64,000 bases of DNA from Antilocapra americana (Eukaryota > Chordata > Mammalia > Artiodactyla > Antilocapridae): assembly GCA_007570785.1 (NCBI GenBank), contig ML664159.1, positions 973,299 through 1,037,298 of the forward strand, read 5' to 3'. Under the pieces are notes generated by a model. The model searched no databases, was not told where the DNA came from, and saw nothing but the letters and a program-made list of their open reading frames with translations. The position numbers and the translations under genes are program-made. Position 1 is the stretch's first letter, and the number at the start of each line of letters is the position of its first letter. Below are positions 52,555-63,944 of the stretch, piece by piece.

Positions 52555-53105
52555 TGGTCGAAGAAGGAGGGTAGCGGGCAGGGCAAAATCTTTAAAAGAA
52601 TGACATTGTAACAAGGACACAAGATAAAGTAATAAGGACCAACTAGGTCCAAGATGGCTGGTGAGACTTCCAGTAGACCTTGGGCCTCAGTATACACTCA
52701 CTATAACACTTCAGTAAGCTAAATGGCACACCCACAGGTGTCATGACAGTTTCAAGGCTGATCATAAAAGATCAAGAGGTGGGTGATATCCCAATTTTCT
52801 GGAAATCCCCACCTTTCCCCCAAAATAGCTGAAATACTCCTCTCACTCATTAGCCTACGAAATTACCCACCTCTGTAAAAACTGACAACCCCATACCCTG
52901 GTACCTCTCGCCTTCTGAGATGTCCCACACTCTGTCTGTGTAGTACTTTTTCCTAAACAAATTCGCTTATCTATCACTTCGTCTCTCACTGAATTCTTTC
53001 TGTGACAAGATATCAAGAACTGAATTTCAGTAAGTCCTAAGACCACATGTGTGATCTCAGTTAAAAGATTGTGGCTTCAAGTCCCAATCTGAGTTACAGT
53101 TTCAC
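52555..53105 (+). mobile_element. ERV LTR (class I-like)
   Basis: Begins TGGTCGAAG. U3 carries CAACTAGGTCCAAGATGGC and GGTGTCATGACAGTTTCAAGG, shared with the partial copy at 657-955. An AACAAA at 52956 stands where AATAAA is expected, followed by the typical U5 phrase TTCGCTTATCTATCACTTCGTCTCTCACTGAATTC. Ends about GTTTCA (53104); no target duplication found. Probably a solo LTR, as no retroviral genes are adjacent. Confidence 0.7.
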
Positions 53106-53680
53106 AGCCCCTTTCTTCCACCTTTGCTCTCCTGCATTCTCTTCACATCTGGCAACCAAGTGATACTTGAAGAGTATAAACCAGAGTATGTTATCAGAAC
53201 GCTTCAATGACTCCCATTCTTACTCAGGACAAAAGCCAAGGTCCTCGTAACAGTTTCGAAAGCTCTGCAAGATTGGCCTGTGTGTCCCTTTGAACCCATC
53301 TAGTACTTTCAGCTTTGCTCCCACCCCTCCATCCACTCGGCCTTCTTTGCTATTCCTCCAGCTTGCCAAATGTGTTGCCACCTGGGGAAACACCTCCCCA
53401 CCTCCCCATGCTGCTACCCTAGATTTTGCTGCTGCTCATTCTTTGCAGCGCACAATTTTAAGTGGAAACAATTCTCCCCAACTACATATTCACCTCCCTA
53501 ATCTATTTATTTCTCTACTCTTTATGAATTTCTAATAAATAGTCGACTTGTTTATTGTGCCTATCATCTATTTTACCCCAGCTGCAATGGGAATATCATA
53601 AGCACAGGGATTTTTGTTTGTTTTTCTAGCATCAGGAACATAATAAGTATTCAATAACACTTACTGAAAAAATAAAAATA
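53106..53680 (+). mobile_element. L2 LINE 3' region
   Basis: Good match in order: TCAATGACTCCCATTCTTACTCAGGACAAAAGCC, AAGCTCTGCAAGATTGGCCTG, TCCACTCGGCCTTCTTTGCTATTCCTCCAGCTTGCCAA, then CACAGGGATTTTTGTTTGTTTTTC, ACATAATAAGTATTCAATAA. A long L2 piece. Confidence 0.8.
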
Positions 53681-53829
53681 GTACAGGAAAATGATCTAAA
53701 TACAGTAAAATCAGTGTTTTTGTGCAGGCAACATTAAAGGATCTGTTAACAAAGAAGGGGAAGACAAGAAACTATTTTCAGAATAAACTGGAAAGGAAGT
53801 TTTAGGACTACAAAGGAAAAGTGAAGTTT

Positions 53830-54055
53830 ATGTACCAGGCTTCCCTAGTGGCTCAGATGATAAAGAGTCTGCCTGTAATGGGGGAGACCCAGGTTTGATC
53901 CCTGGCTCAGAAAGATCCCCTGGAGAAGGAAATGGCAACCAACCTACTCCAATATTCTTGCCTGGAAAATCCCATGGATGGAGGAGCCTGGTGGGTTACA
54001 GTCTATGGGATCACAAAGAGTCGGACTCAACTGAGAGACTAACACACACATGTAC
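53830..54055 (+). mobile_element. Bov-tA SINE with 6-bp target duplication
   Basis: 53836-54049, head GGCTTCCCTAGTGGCTCAGATG. A four-base AACC repetition (GGCAACCAACCTACTCC) sits in the body. ATGTAC at 53830-53835 and 54050-54055. Confidence 0.92.
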
Positions 54056-54855
54056 AAAAAAATAAATAAAAAAGAGGGGAGGAGAGAAGGAAGAAAGAAG
54101 TAAAGAGACTTTATGTTGACTTAAAGGGTGCTGGTTTAAGACATTGCTCTTCATAGAGTTTCCAAGTTCCCTTCGATCATTGGTCTGGAGAGAAGACAAC
54201 TAGGACTTCAGCCCCCAACATCTGAATCTGCTCCTCAGTTTTATATCATTAATATTTTGAGTTTCTCAATAAGATTTGTTTTTGGGAAAAAAAATGCTTC
54301 AGATTAAAAATGATAACAGGAGAATGAAACTACAGCCACAGTGTTACACTGAGCAGTTTCTAAGAGCTGTTCACTGAAGCCTGCTGATAGAAAAGGTCAG
54401 AATCGTAGAGAGTGGTCTGTAGAGACTGTGTCTCTTTTAACAGCCAGCCTTCAAGTTCTGAAGCTCAGAAAGAGAGTGGCTGTAAGGCAAAGAAAAAGAA
54501 CACCCCGGTCTTCAGGGAAATGCACAACTGGACCCGGAGTGGATATGATCCAGTGGAGCAAGGAAGGAGAGGGCCAAGAAAGGAAAAAGGCTCCGAAGAT
54601 GGTTCAGCTGTTCATCTGAGGGAGTAAGGGTGCTGGGCAGAGCATTTACAGCCTCAGAGAACACTGAGATAAGAACACAAAGACATTCTTGGAAACTACT
54701 CAGAACACGAGTTGAAACTCTGTGGAATGTGGTGGGAATAAAAATAAGCAGTGGGGTTTTTAGTGTTGGGAACAATGGTGTGGCCCCCTCACTGAGTATG
54801 AATTAGGGTTGTTCACTGTCATTGCTGGGAACTGAGGAGTGGGATTCCTTATCCA
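54056..54855. other. Unassigned sequence
   Basis: Purine-rich at 54055-54105. Overlapping open frames at 54412-54627 (71 codons) and 54428-54619 (63 codons) have no known domain and no clear coding evidence. Confidence 0.4.
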
Positions 54856-54857
54856 GT

Positions 54858-54917
54858 AGGAATTTGTGCCTGCAGTGGCTGGATTTGTGCCTGCATTGAA
54901 AGATTTGTGCCAAGTGT
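54858..54917. repeat. Short minisatellite, three ATTTGTGCC units
   Basis: ATTTGTGCC recurs at about 54859, 54884 and 54902, the first two within AATTTGTGCCTGCA-GTGGCTGG and GATTTGTGCCTGCA. Confidence 0.8.
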
Positions 54918-55098
54918 GTATACAAGATGTATAGTGTATGAGTTTGGAGGAATTTATCCTACCCAGGCTCTTGGCTTTAAATAGTTCAGTTCTATTTTTT
55001 TTTTAATTATTATTAACTATCAAAGTTTTCTTGGAGTCTTGAAATCTGTTCTACACTGATATATCCTATGCTATTAGCATCTCACTTTATGCTGTTCT
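54918..55098. other. Unassigned sequence
   Basis: Nothing recognised. Confidence 0.4.
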
Positions 55099-55326
55099 AA
55101 ATATTCTCTGAGTGTCTTAGTCACTCAGTCGTGTCTGACTCTTTGTTGACCCCCATGGACTGCAGCTTACCAGGCTCCTCTTTTCATGGAATTCTCCAGG
55201 CAAGAATACTGGGGTGGTTAGCCATTCCCTTCTCCAGGGGATCACCCAAGGATTGCATCCCAGTCTCCTGCATTGTAGGGAAATTCTTTACCACCTGAGC
55301 TACCAGAGAAGCCAAAATATTCTCTG
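55099..55326 (-). mobile_element. Bov-tA SINE with 12-bp target duplication
   Basis: 55111-55314, ending CTGAGCTACCAGAGAAGCC. AAATATTCTCTG at 55099-55110 and 55315-55326. Confidence 0.95.
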
Positions 55327-55687
55327 CCCATGCTTAATTTAGTATACATGATGATTCATGTTATCTGCACAACAATAATAAAGACTGGTAGTCTAAGGGG
55401 AGGACAAATAAAGTTGTAAAAAAGGGCAACTTTCATGTTATTCAGTCTTCATCTCACATAATGATATTATTTCATTTTTTTCTGTTGGAATTGCTATTAT
55501 TAACATGTGGCTATTTTTTGGATACTTTTCCATTGATATTGCCCTGATTTGGCTATTGTGGTTAAGGAATTTAGGAATTTGAGTATAACACAAAAACAGG
55601 AATTTTTGTTGAAAGGATAAATTTCCTATAAAGATTCATATTAATATGTATAGAAATCATAATAGAAAATTTTATTTAACAATAAAT
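55327..55687. other. Unassigned sequence
   Basis: AT-rich. GATGATTCATGTTATCTGCACAACAATAATAAAGACTGG at 55348 faintly resembles a reversed MIR tail. Confidence 0.35.
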
Positions 55688-55921
55688 AAAAGTGGTCCTG
55701 GGGCTTCCCTGGTGGCTCAGTGGTAAAAAGTCCACCTATCAATGCAGGAGATTCGAGTTTGATCCCTGGGTCTGGCAGATCCCCTGGAGAAGGAAGTGGC
55801 AACCCATTGCAGTACTCTTGCCTAGAGAATTCTATGGACAGAGGAGCCTGGTGGGCTACAGTCCAGGGAGTTCAGACATAACTTAATGACTGAACAACAG
55901 CAACAACAAAAAAGTGGTCCT
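55688..55921 (+). mobile_element. Bov-tA SINE with 12-bp target duplication
   Basis: 55700-55909, head GGGGCTTCCCTGGTGGCTCAGTGG, tail CAACAGCAACAAC. AAAAGTGGTCCT at 55688-55699 and 55910-55921. Confidence 0.95.
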
Positions 55922-56029
55922 ATCTATATAGAAGTAGAGGAGAATTGTAGCAAATATCTTTGGATGCACAGAAAGAGTTATGAAGCCACTGAAAATATTA
56001 CATGAGAAGAAGCTGAAAAACCAGAATTT

Positions 56030-56215
56030 CTTAAGTTGAGAAGCAAGACCTGCTGAATGTAATACCTGTCTCCAAATAGTTGGAGGCTTCTGGAATTAAA
56101 AAAAAAAAAAGGGATTGGACTTGTTAGGTATGGGCTGAGGGACAGATGATGAGAGATGCAGTTTCCTGAGAAAATGGAGCAGAATGTCTATAACATTCAC
56201 ATCTCTACTTCCGAC
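56030..56215. mobile_element. Possible ancient CR1/L3-type LINE fragment
   Basis: GTAATACCTGTCTCCAAATAGTTGGAGGCTTCTGGAATT and AAGGGATTGGACTTGTTAGGTATGGGCTGAGGGACAG resemble an old mammalian LINE phrase. Weak; an A run (56098-56110) interrupts it. Confidence 0.35.
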
Positions 56216-56879
56216 TCTGAGAGACCTGGGATGTGCAGCCTAGCCATGGTGGCCATGTGCTCACCAGTGGAGAAGACAAATAAAACAGAGACATATTAAC
56301 AGAGTGTCTTCTCTGTTCACTATGCCCGCATGATGGCCAGAGGTAAACTGTGATGCCCTCCTAATTTGTTCTCCTGAAACGTGACCTCAGGTGTAAGGGA
56401 GATGTGTAAGCAAAGATGGGGACAAAGTAGAATCCAGGTGGTGTCAGACTTTTGTAGAGGTTAACAGACACCAGGTATCAGATTTCTGCAAACCTTAGAG
56501 ACAGTGGAAATTCTTAAGAAAGGCCTATGTGAGGACCACTCACAGATTCTGCACCTCTGGCCAATGCAGCTGTGAGCAGCCTAGCAGCACCTGGATTGAT
56601 TTGGTCTACTGCATGCTTGCCCCATGCTAGTCTCTGGGAAAACTGCTGCCACAAAAATTTGAATGCTAGGAGTTTGTGGGTGTCAGTTTTTGTTCTTAAA
56701 AGCTTAGTATCTGTTCATGAAGGCCCTTGCGGCCTATGTCGGACAAAGAAGTAAAGAGGTGAAGAACATGGTTCCCTAAAATATCCCACACTCAGGAGCA
56801 TGGGAGCCTGCCTAATGCCACAGAGTCTAACTGACATGAGAAACATACTATAGGATGTCAGAGAGGCATAAAGTTGTCC
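56216..56879. other. Unassigned sequence
   Basis: Unique-looking. The 60-codon frame at 56572-56754 has no known domain. Confidence 0.4.
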
Positions 56880-57092
56880 AGGGGGCCGGGATTTAAATCC
56901 CATCTCCACAACTGATTGGCTGTGTGATTCGGGCAAATTCTTTATCCTCTCTGTGCCTTTGCTTCCTCTTCTGTAAAATGGAGAGAAGAATAATAGTAAC
57001 TGCTTCACAAAATGAGTATTAAAGAAGTTAATTTGTGGAAAAAGCTTATCTTAGTGCCTAGACATAGTAAGCAATTAATAAATGATTATTAT
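56880..57092 (+). mobile_element. MIR SINE, well preserved
   Basis: GGGATTTAAATCCCATCTCCACAACTGATTGGCTGTGTGATTCGGGCAAATTCTTTATCCTCTCTGTGCC, CCTCTTCTGTAAAATGGAGA, CATAGTAAGCAATTAATAAATG. Nearly the full MIR length. Confidence 0.9.
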
Positions 57093-57595
57093 TTGAGTAT
57101 CAAACTATTTTATCATCACTGTATTTAATTAAATGCTTAATTAACTCAAATATAGAATCCTGCTTCCTTGTAAAAAAAAATAAGCCTAATATAAATATCT
57201 AAGTATTTGAGTGTGCTCTTGATAAATAAAGATGTAGAAAGACATATGCCCAGGGATGGGTTGGTATTTCCTGCCTCTTTCTTCTCTTATATCTCTAAAC
57301 AAGAATTTTCCAGGCTCACTACTTTCTTCTGTCTATCTGACCACTCAGTAATTCTAACGTTCAAATTCTAACTTTCATTCCTTCAAATATTAAACTCCCC
57401 AGTAGGTCTGTAAGTCTAAGTATATTGCAGACACCTCCCAACATTCCAAATATTGACGTCTAGTTCTTTCCTTTGCATTTCCAATATTTATCAATATACT
57501 TAGCCCTTTCCAGAATCATCTTTCCTTTAACAAAACTACCCTAATGAATTTCCCTCAACTCTGTATTTCTCTTTGGGTTTTACTAGGGGCTTTCT
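57093..57595. other. Unassigned AT-rich sequence
   Basis: May include the diverged upstream part of the following L2. Confidence 0.35.
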
Positions 57596-58280
57596 CTCTT
57601 GATTTATTGCCTGAACTGTTAAAAAGGATTCCAGCTCTAAACTTGTAATGTCTCTGGTCTCTCTCCTTTCTTCTGCACAACGCTTCCCTTTATACACAGT
57701 CATCTTGATCTTTCTACAATGCAGATTTGATCAAGTTTACACTGCTCATTACCTACATTTTAGAGTCTAAAGCCCTGGGTAAAGTATTTATGATTCTTCA
57801 TGGCTCCAATTTACCTTTCTAGGCCTGCCATTTCTTCCTGTGAGATTCAGACTTGAAGGCTGTTGGTTAATTCTTCCCCATGATCTCCCCTGTCTCATAT
57901 ACACATAGAATGCCAGGACCCTTCCGGGCCTCTGCTCTTGCTAGTTTCTTTCCTTAATGCTCTTTCTCCTTTCTCTATCCTGAAAACCTCCACTCGGTCT
58001 TTGAAATCCAGCTCAAATATCACTGCTGTAGAGATTTCTTTGCCTTGGCCTTCCTTCCACAGAATTCCCTGGTATTGCTTTTATATAGCATTTTAACAGT
58101 GTTACAGACATAGATGGCTTAAAGGCAACAGATTAAATGCATAAATGGCTTAGATTAGGTTGGATTAGGCGCTTTATAAATATATGGATTCTTTCCTTTC
58201 TATATCTTAAACTCAGTAACTGGCTCAATCCTTAGCACATATTTGCTCAAAGAGGTTTATTAAAAGAATGAATGAAATTT
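57596..58280 (+). mobile_element. L2 LINE, long 3' region
   Basis: In L2 order: CTTTCTACAATGCAGATTTGATCA, TCATGGCTCCAATTTACC, GCCAGGACCCTTCCGGGCCTCTGCTCTTGCTAG, CAGCTCAAATATCACTGCTG, GGCCTTCCTTCCACAG, and the terminal TCCTTAGCACATATTTGCTCAAAGAGGTTTATTAAAAGAATGAATG. Confidence 0.75.
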
Positions 58281-58467
58281 ACCTCCAGTGTATTTTCACT
58301 TTTCATCAGCACAGTCAAATAAAAGTTTGATTATTTTTCTTGTTTTAAGTTATCTATTCACCGATTTCTAGCAATCTATTTATGCATAGGTAAATGCCAT
58401 ACTAGAAAGATGGTTCTGCTTTTCTTTTGGAAAGCCAGTGAACTCAGCTACAGGAAAGGGGTGATGA

Positions 58468-58870
58468 CCACCATTTATTCATTCATTTAATTGCTTATTA
58501 TGTGTCAGGCCCTCGTCTAGGCTCAGGTGATTCCGTGAAAAGAAATACAGACAATGCCTTGTGTTGATGCCCAATTAAAGATCTCTAAGATCTTTAAATT
58601 CTCTAAAGAGACAGAAAATAATCAAGTAACCCAAAAAACAAGGTAATAGTGTCTAGTAATATGGGCTAAAAGGACCATAAAATGATATGTTGTTTTGCAA
58701 CAGATTAGGGATGGAGGTTAGAGTGGGTGACGCTTCTCTGATGAGGTGAGATCTAAATGTTGGAAAGGAGCCTGTCACGTAAGATCTGGGAGTGGAGAGG
58801 ACAGTCAGAACAGTCTAAAGACAGGAATTGGGAAAAGAAAGGCACATCATCAGGGAAGAAGACCATAGAG
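58468..58870 (-). mobile_element. L2 LINE
   Basis: Reversed L2: ATTTATTCATTCATTTAATTGCTTATTATGTGTCAGGCCCTCGTCTAGGC, then GGTGACGCTTCTCTGATGAGGTGAGATCTAAATGTTGGAAAGGAGCC. Confidence 0.75.
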
Positions 58871-58894
58871 TGTACTAAATACTCCACTACCTGC

Positions 58895-59005
58895 TTTCCA
58901 TGTTTCTATTTTTATGTCTGATCACATCCTTGGAAGAAGACTATCCACATTTTATAGAAGGGGAAGCTGAGAGTCAGAGAAGAGAAATAACTTTTTCAAA
59001 GTCCC
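58895..59005 (-). mobile_element. MIR SINE (degenerate)
   Basis: ATCCACATTTTATAGAAGGGGAAGCTGAGAGTCAGAGAAGAGAAATAACTTTTTCAAAGTC matches the reversed MIR core. Confidence 0.6.
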
Positions 59006-59409
59006 ATTTATTGAAAATAGAAGGAACAATTATTCTAAACAAGTTGTGACTGTCTTAAAAGCTCAGGATCAAACTCAGACTTGAATAAAATGATTCGAGA
59101 TATCACTGTGTCTTTATGGTCTTTTGATAAACCACTGTGAGTGTAAAAAGAAGCAAATACACTGAGATCTCTTAATGTATTGCTAATGTTAGAAGACAGT
59201 ATTGCTTACCTTCAAGGGTAAATGAACTATTTTAAGCTTTTCCTTATTTGCAAGTTATATATATCAAAAACAACTGTCATCCGTTCAAAACCATGGTAGG
59301 AGCTATGAACAACATACTTCATTTTAATAGATCAAATTAAAATGTCAATTGATATAAATACCAATAAAATGAAAATTCATAGTTTGATGAGAATATATAT
59401 TATATCAGT
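59006..59409. other. Unassigned AT-rich sequence
   Basis: Nothing recognised. Confidence 0.4.
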
Positions 59410-60975
59410 AGTTTTTTTCTATTGAGGTATAATTAACTTACAATATTATATTGATTTCAGGTATATTACATAGTGATTCAGTATTTTTATACATTACAAA
59501 ATGATTATCCCAATCTGATTACTGTGTCTCATGCAAAGTTATTGCAATATTATTGTCTATATTTTCTATGCTGTATATTACTTCCCAGTGACTTACTCTT
59601 TATAAGTCACTGAGAAGTAACTTTATTTTATAACTGAAAGTTTGTCCTTTTTAACCCCCTTCCCTATTTTCTTCATCCCTTTACCTTTTCCGTCCTGGCA
59701 ACCATCAGTTTGTAGATGAATCTATTTCTGCTTTGTTATATTCTTTTTTTTTTTTTTTGCATTCTACAAATAAGTGAAATCACACAGTATTTGTTTTTGT
59801 CTGACTCATTTAACATAGTGTAATGCCATCTAGATTCATCCATATTGTCACAAATGGCAAAATTTTATTCCTTTTATTGGCTGATTAATATTCCTGTCTG
59901 TAGTGTGTGTGCATGTACTGTGTCTTCTGTCCATGAACACAGGTTGCTTCCATACTTGGTAGGTTGAAGTGTGTGTGCTCAATCATGTCCAACTCTCTGC
60001 AACTTCATGGACTGTAGCCTGCCAGGCTCCTCTGTCCACGGAATTTTCCAGGCAAGAATACTGGAGCAGGTTGCCATTTCCTTCTCCAGGGGATCTTCCC
60101 CACTCAGGGATTGAACCTCTGCCTCCTGCACTGGCAAGCAGATTCTTTACCTCTGTGCCACCTGGAAAACCTGTATCTTGGCTATTTTAAATAGTGCTAC
60201 AATGAATTGGGGGTGGCATCTATCTTTTTGTATTAGTGTTTTCAGTCTCTCTGAATATATACCCAGAAGTGGAATGCTGAATTTTATGGTAGTTCTATTT
60301 TTTGTTTTGTACCATTTTCCATAGAGGCTACCCCAATTTACATTTCCAGCCATAACACACAAAGTTTCCCTTTTGTCTGCATCCAATTCAACACTTTTAT
60401 TTTTGACTCTTTGATGATAGCTATTCTGACAGGTGTGAGGTTATAACTTATAGTGGTTTTGATTTGCATTTCCCTGATGGTTAGCTATGTTGACCATCTT
60501 TTCATATGTCTGTGGCCATCTGCATACGTTTGTTGGAAAAACTTCTATTTAGGACCTCTACAATTTTTGATTGGTTTCTTTATTCTTTTTTTTTTTGGTT
60601 ACTGAGTTTTATGAATATTCAAAATAAATTTTTGATATTAACTACTTATCATTTGAAAATATTATCTACCACTCAGTAGATGGCCTTTTTGTTTTGTTGA
60701 TAGGCAAAGGCTGTTTAGTTTGATGTAGTTTCATTTGCTTATTTTTGCTTTTGTTTCCTTTGCCTAAGGAGACAGATCTAAGAAAATAATGAAATCATCA
60801 ACATCAGAGAGCTACTGTCTATGCTTTTTCCTAGAAGTTTTATGATTTCAGGTATTACATTTAAGTGTATAATCCACTTTGAGTTGATTTCTGTGTATGG
60901 AGCAGAAAGTCACCCAGTTTCATTCTTTTGCATATAGCTGTCCAGTTTATCCAACACTGTTTATTGAAGAGATTA
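59410..60975 (-). mobile_element. Old L1, 3' UTR and ORF2 C-terminal region, split by a SINE
   Basis: TATTGAGGTATAATTAACTTACAATATTATATTGATTTCAGG is the reversed 3' end. Further on are the reversed ORF2 end phrases TCCATATTGTCACAAATGGCAAAATTT, CAGGTTGCTTCC, CTGACAGGTGTGAGG, TGATTTGCATTTCCCTGATGG, and CAGAAAGTCACCCAGTTTCATTC. 5'-truncated at about 60975. Interrupted by the Bov-tA at 59967-60172. Confidence 0.85.
59967..60172 (-). mobile_element. Bov-tA SINE inside L1
   Basis: GTGTGTGTGCTCAATCATGTCCAACTCTCTGC to CTTTACCTCTGTGCCACCTGGAAAACC. Flanking ATACTTGG and TATCTTGG derive from one L1 phrase, a decayed target duplication. Confidence 0.9.
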
Positions 60976-62543
60976 TGTTTTTAAAGTTTTAGGATAAAGT
61001 AAGAGGCAATTCAATGTTAAAACAACATTTGTTGTTGCTGTTAAGCATTGTTTCCTGTTGATGGTAAAACATTCAACCAATTCTTCAGGGCTGACATAGC
61101 ACACTAAACTAATAACAAAATGCAACCATAAAACAATTGTGCACACTTCAAAAAGGGTATTCAGTATAGTGAATTCAATGAACAGATACAACTCTGTTCT
61201 ATTTTTAAAAAGTAATCTATAAGTGGTCAGTAACCACAGAAAGGCTAATTAAAGGTTAATTAAAATACCATGTAATTATTTTCTCTTGAGCCAGAATAAA
61301 TTTAAAGTAATATGGAAATTAATTCACTGGCACTGGGAGATATTCCTTAAACCAAAGATACCAACAGATTCAAAATTAGAGTAGTATCTAAATTAATGGA
61401 CATAGAAAACCTGGCCAATTGCCTAAAAGATTCAAGCTGCAGATTTTTAGAATATACAAGAACAGATAGCCTTCAGAGTCTTATCTAAGAAACGTCTTCA
61501 TCTCAACAATGAGATTCAAGTTTTGAGTTACTTTCTATGGAGAGAAACTAGTATAGGAGGACTTTAACCTATCTAAGGTCATTACCATAAATCATAAAGA
61601 GGATTTGGGCATGTATGTTCCTCAACCAGAAGAAAAAGTTACCACTAGTAAATTCCTGAGTCTTAGACACATGGCAGAATGTGCATGGGCTGTTTGCTGA
61701 GATTTATTTTTCCCTCTAGGTATGCTTTTCCTGTCCCAGTGATCTCCTGGTAATAATAAATATCTTACTGTACACCCAGAAACCTCATTAGAAATAAGGA
61801 CAATAGTTATCAATTTGATTTTAGGAGCCAGAGATTGGAAGTGATGTTTCTCTGACTTTGTGCAATCTGCCTCACTTCAGAAGAGACGCAGAGCTTTGTT
61901 CATAAAGGATTCTCCTTATAAACAAAGCAAACGATATTTAAGGTTTTCTCTACATGCCTTAGCGATCTGTGATTGATTAGACCTCAGGCGGCTAAGGAGG
62001 AATATGACTCAATTAAGCTGAAATTTTTGTTAAGGCACAGATGAAGGAGAAGCAGGAGTTTTATTTTGAAACCAACCCCCTAGGGTCTTCATAAAATATG
62101 CAGTAGTCATTAACACACCATTTGCCTCTTTGGTCCTTCCTAACAAAACTGGAAGAATTTTGAAGAACATGTGATTTCCATTTTACCCCATGGGTCTAGG
62201 TCTCTTGGTCAATTTGGAAATAAGCCTAAAACAACAACCAAAGAAAGTTTAAATTTATGTCTAGGATAACAAACAGGCTTCATATTGCCTGCCCTGCCAG
62301 ATCTCCTCAATTATAGGTGGCTGCCTGGAGTTCTGGGTCGAGCAGGCTGGTAAAAGTACACTAGCTGATGGGAAAGAAGCCGGGATAAGTTACTTAGGTT
62401 TACCATGGACTCAGGGAGGGAATATGACAAGGCCCACGCAACGTGTTCACTGACTCTGATGGAGACACTCAAAGAAACATGAAGACAGGTGATTGTTTCA
62501 GGAACCATGATGGATGAAAAATAAAATTTCCATACCAAGAATG
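60976..62543. other. Unassigned, largely unique sequence
   Basis: About 1.6 kb with no recognised transposon. Short minus-strand frames (60973-61191, 61622-61813, 62311-62538) have no known domains. Confidence 0.4.
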
Positions 62544-62748
62544 GTGTGTGGGTGCTCAGTTGTGTCTGATTCCTTGTGGCCCCATGGACTGTAGCCCATC
62601 AGGCTTGTCTGTCCATGGAATTTTTCAGGCAACATTGCTGGAGCAGTTAAGGCTACTCCAGGGGGACTTCCCAGCCCAGAGATCAAATCTGCCTCTCTTG
62701 TGTCTCCTGCATTGACAGTCGGATTCTTCACCACTGTGCCACCAATAA
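62544..62748 (-). mobile_element. Bov-tA SINE
   Basis: GGTGCTCAGTTGTGTCTGATTCCTTGTGGCCCC to GGATTCTTCACCACTGTGCCACC, with part of the GATCTTCC region missing. Confidence 0.88.
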
Positions 62749-62814
62749 GGGAGAAAATATAAAAAATACATATGTGTATAGTGTCTCCAGAGTAAAGCCA
62801 TTTATTCATTCATT

Positions 62815-62985
62815 AAAAAGTTTGTTTTATGTTTGTTTAATAATAATTAAATTATTAGCAATAATTAACAAATACAATAATAATATTATTATAACATGTA
62901 TTACATACAATACAAATACATTTTTAATATACTTACATATTATAGAGGAAAGCAGGCATTATATGCATTATATATGAATAATGAA
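62815..62985. repeat. AT-rich low-complexity sequence
   Basis: Runs of AATAATAATTAAATTATT and AATAATAATATTATTATAAC. Confidence 0.7.
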
Positions 62986-63650
62986 AAAATAGATATTTAC
63001 TGAGTGTATTTTTCAGATGCTAGAGATATAATAAAAACTAAAACAACATTCTAATTCTGTTATATTTCATGTGAGGAAAAGACCAAAAAAAAACAATTAA
63101 AACAAATAATTCTGGGAGTTACAAAGGCTGAGAATAAAAATAAAGTAATGAAAGGGAGCTATTAGGAGTGCTATTTCATAAACAGTGGGTGAAGCCTTCT
63201 CTGAGAAGGTGGCTTGGAAGGAGGACCTGAAAGGAGTGGCCGAGCTATGTAGGCATACAGGGAAAGCACGTCTCCAGGGAGGAGCAAGCACAAAGACCTT
63301 GATGCCAGAGTGTTCTTGGTGTGTGAGGAACAGCAAGATTTCAGTGGAGCAAGGAGCACTGATGAGAGTGGAGATGAGGAGAGGATGGGGGCTGATGATG
63401 AGAGCTAAGCCTCTTCAGCCAGTGAGAAAGCTGTCTCTTATCCTGAGCTTGACAAGTTACAGATAGTTCTGAGCGGAAAGTTACTATGAATGATCTGGTG
63501 GTTGCCGAGAAAAACTGTGCAGGGAAGGAAAAGGGCAAAAACAGAAGAAAAAAGACCATTCAGAAAAGAAAAGCAGAAACACTCAGGAGACAGCTGCAAT
63601 AATCTTGAACCAGTTTAGTTGTGGTGAAGGGGAGAAGTGATCATATCAGG
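62986..63650 (-). mobile_element. L2 LINE, long reversed piece
   Basis: TATTTACTGAGTGTATTTTTCAGATGCTAGAGATA, then GAAGCCTTCTCTGAGAAGGTGGC, GGAGGACCTGAAAGGAG, GAGGAACAGCAAGATTTCAGTGGAGC and finally GGAGACAGCTGCAATAATCTTGAACCAG. The open frames at 63185-63466 (plus) and 63097-63336 and 63341-63559 (minus) lie inside it and are not host genes. Confidence 0.75.
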
Positions 63651-63655
63651 AGATA

Positions 63656-63656
63656 G

Positions 63657-63691
<35 letters not shown>

Positions 63692-63735
63692 CACACACAT
63701 ATACATATTTATATGTATATTACATTTGTATATGT
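63656..63735. repeat. Compound microsatellite (CT)n(AT)n(AC)n
   Basis: (CT) about 63657-63674, (AT) about 63675-63690, (AC) about 63691-63698, then AT-rich decay. Confidence 0.92.
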
Positions 63736-63744
63736 GCATGTATA

Positions 63745-63944
63745 ACAGTCCATGGGGTCACGAAAAGTCGGACATGGCTGAGCGACTTCCCTTTCACTTT
63801 TCATTTTCATGCATTGGAGAAGGAAATGGCAACCCACTCCAGTATTCTTGCCTGGAGAATCCCAGGGACGGGGGAGCCTGGTGGGCTGCCGTCTATGGGG
63901 TCGCACAGAGTTGGACACGACTGAAGCGACTTAGCAGAAGCAGC
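63745..63944 (+). mobile_element. Bov-A2 SINE, 5'-truncated
   Basis: Starts within the first monomer (AACAGTCCATGGGGTCACG), joiner CATTTTCATGCATTGGAGAAGG, complete second monomer, end CGACTTAGCAGAAGCAGCA. The second monomer keeps several CpGs, consistent with a young copy. Confidence 0.92.

Noticed and set aside
657..53105. A giant provirus bounded by the two related LTRs
   Set aside because: 52 kb apart with unrelated transposons between them and no retroviral genes; the first LTR is truncated.
54412..54627. 71- and 63-codon overlapping frames with basic composition
   Set aside because: Purine-rich sequence explains the lysine/arginine/glutamate content; no homologue recognised.
63097..63559. 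Open frames of 72-93 codons on both strands
   Set aside because: They are inside a reversed L2 and its sequence explains them.
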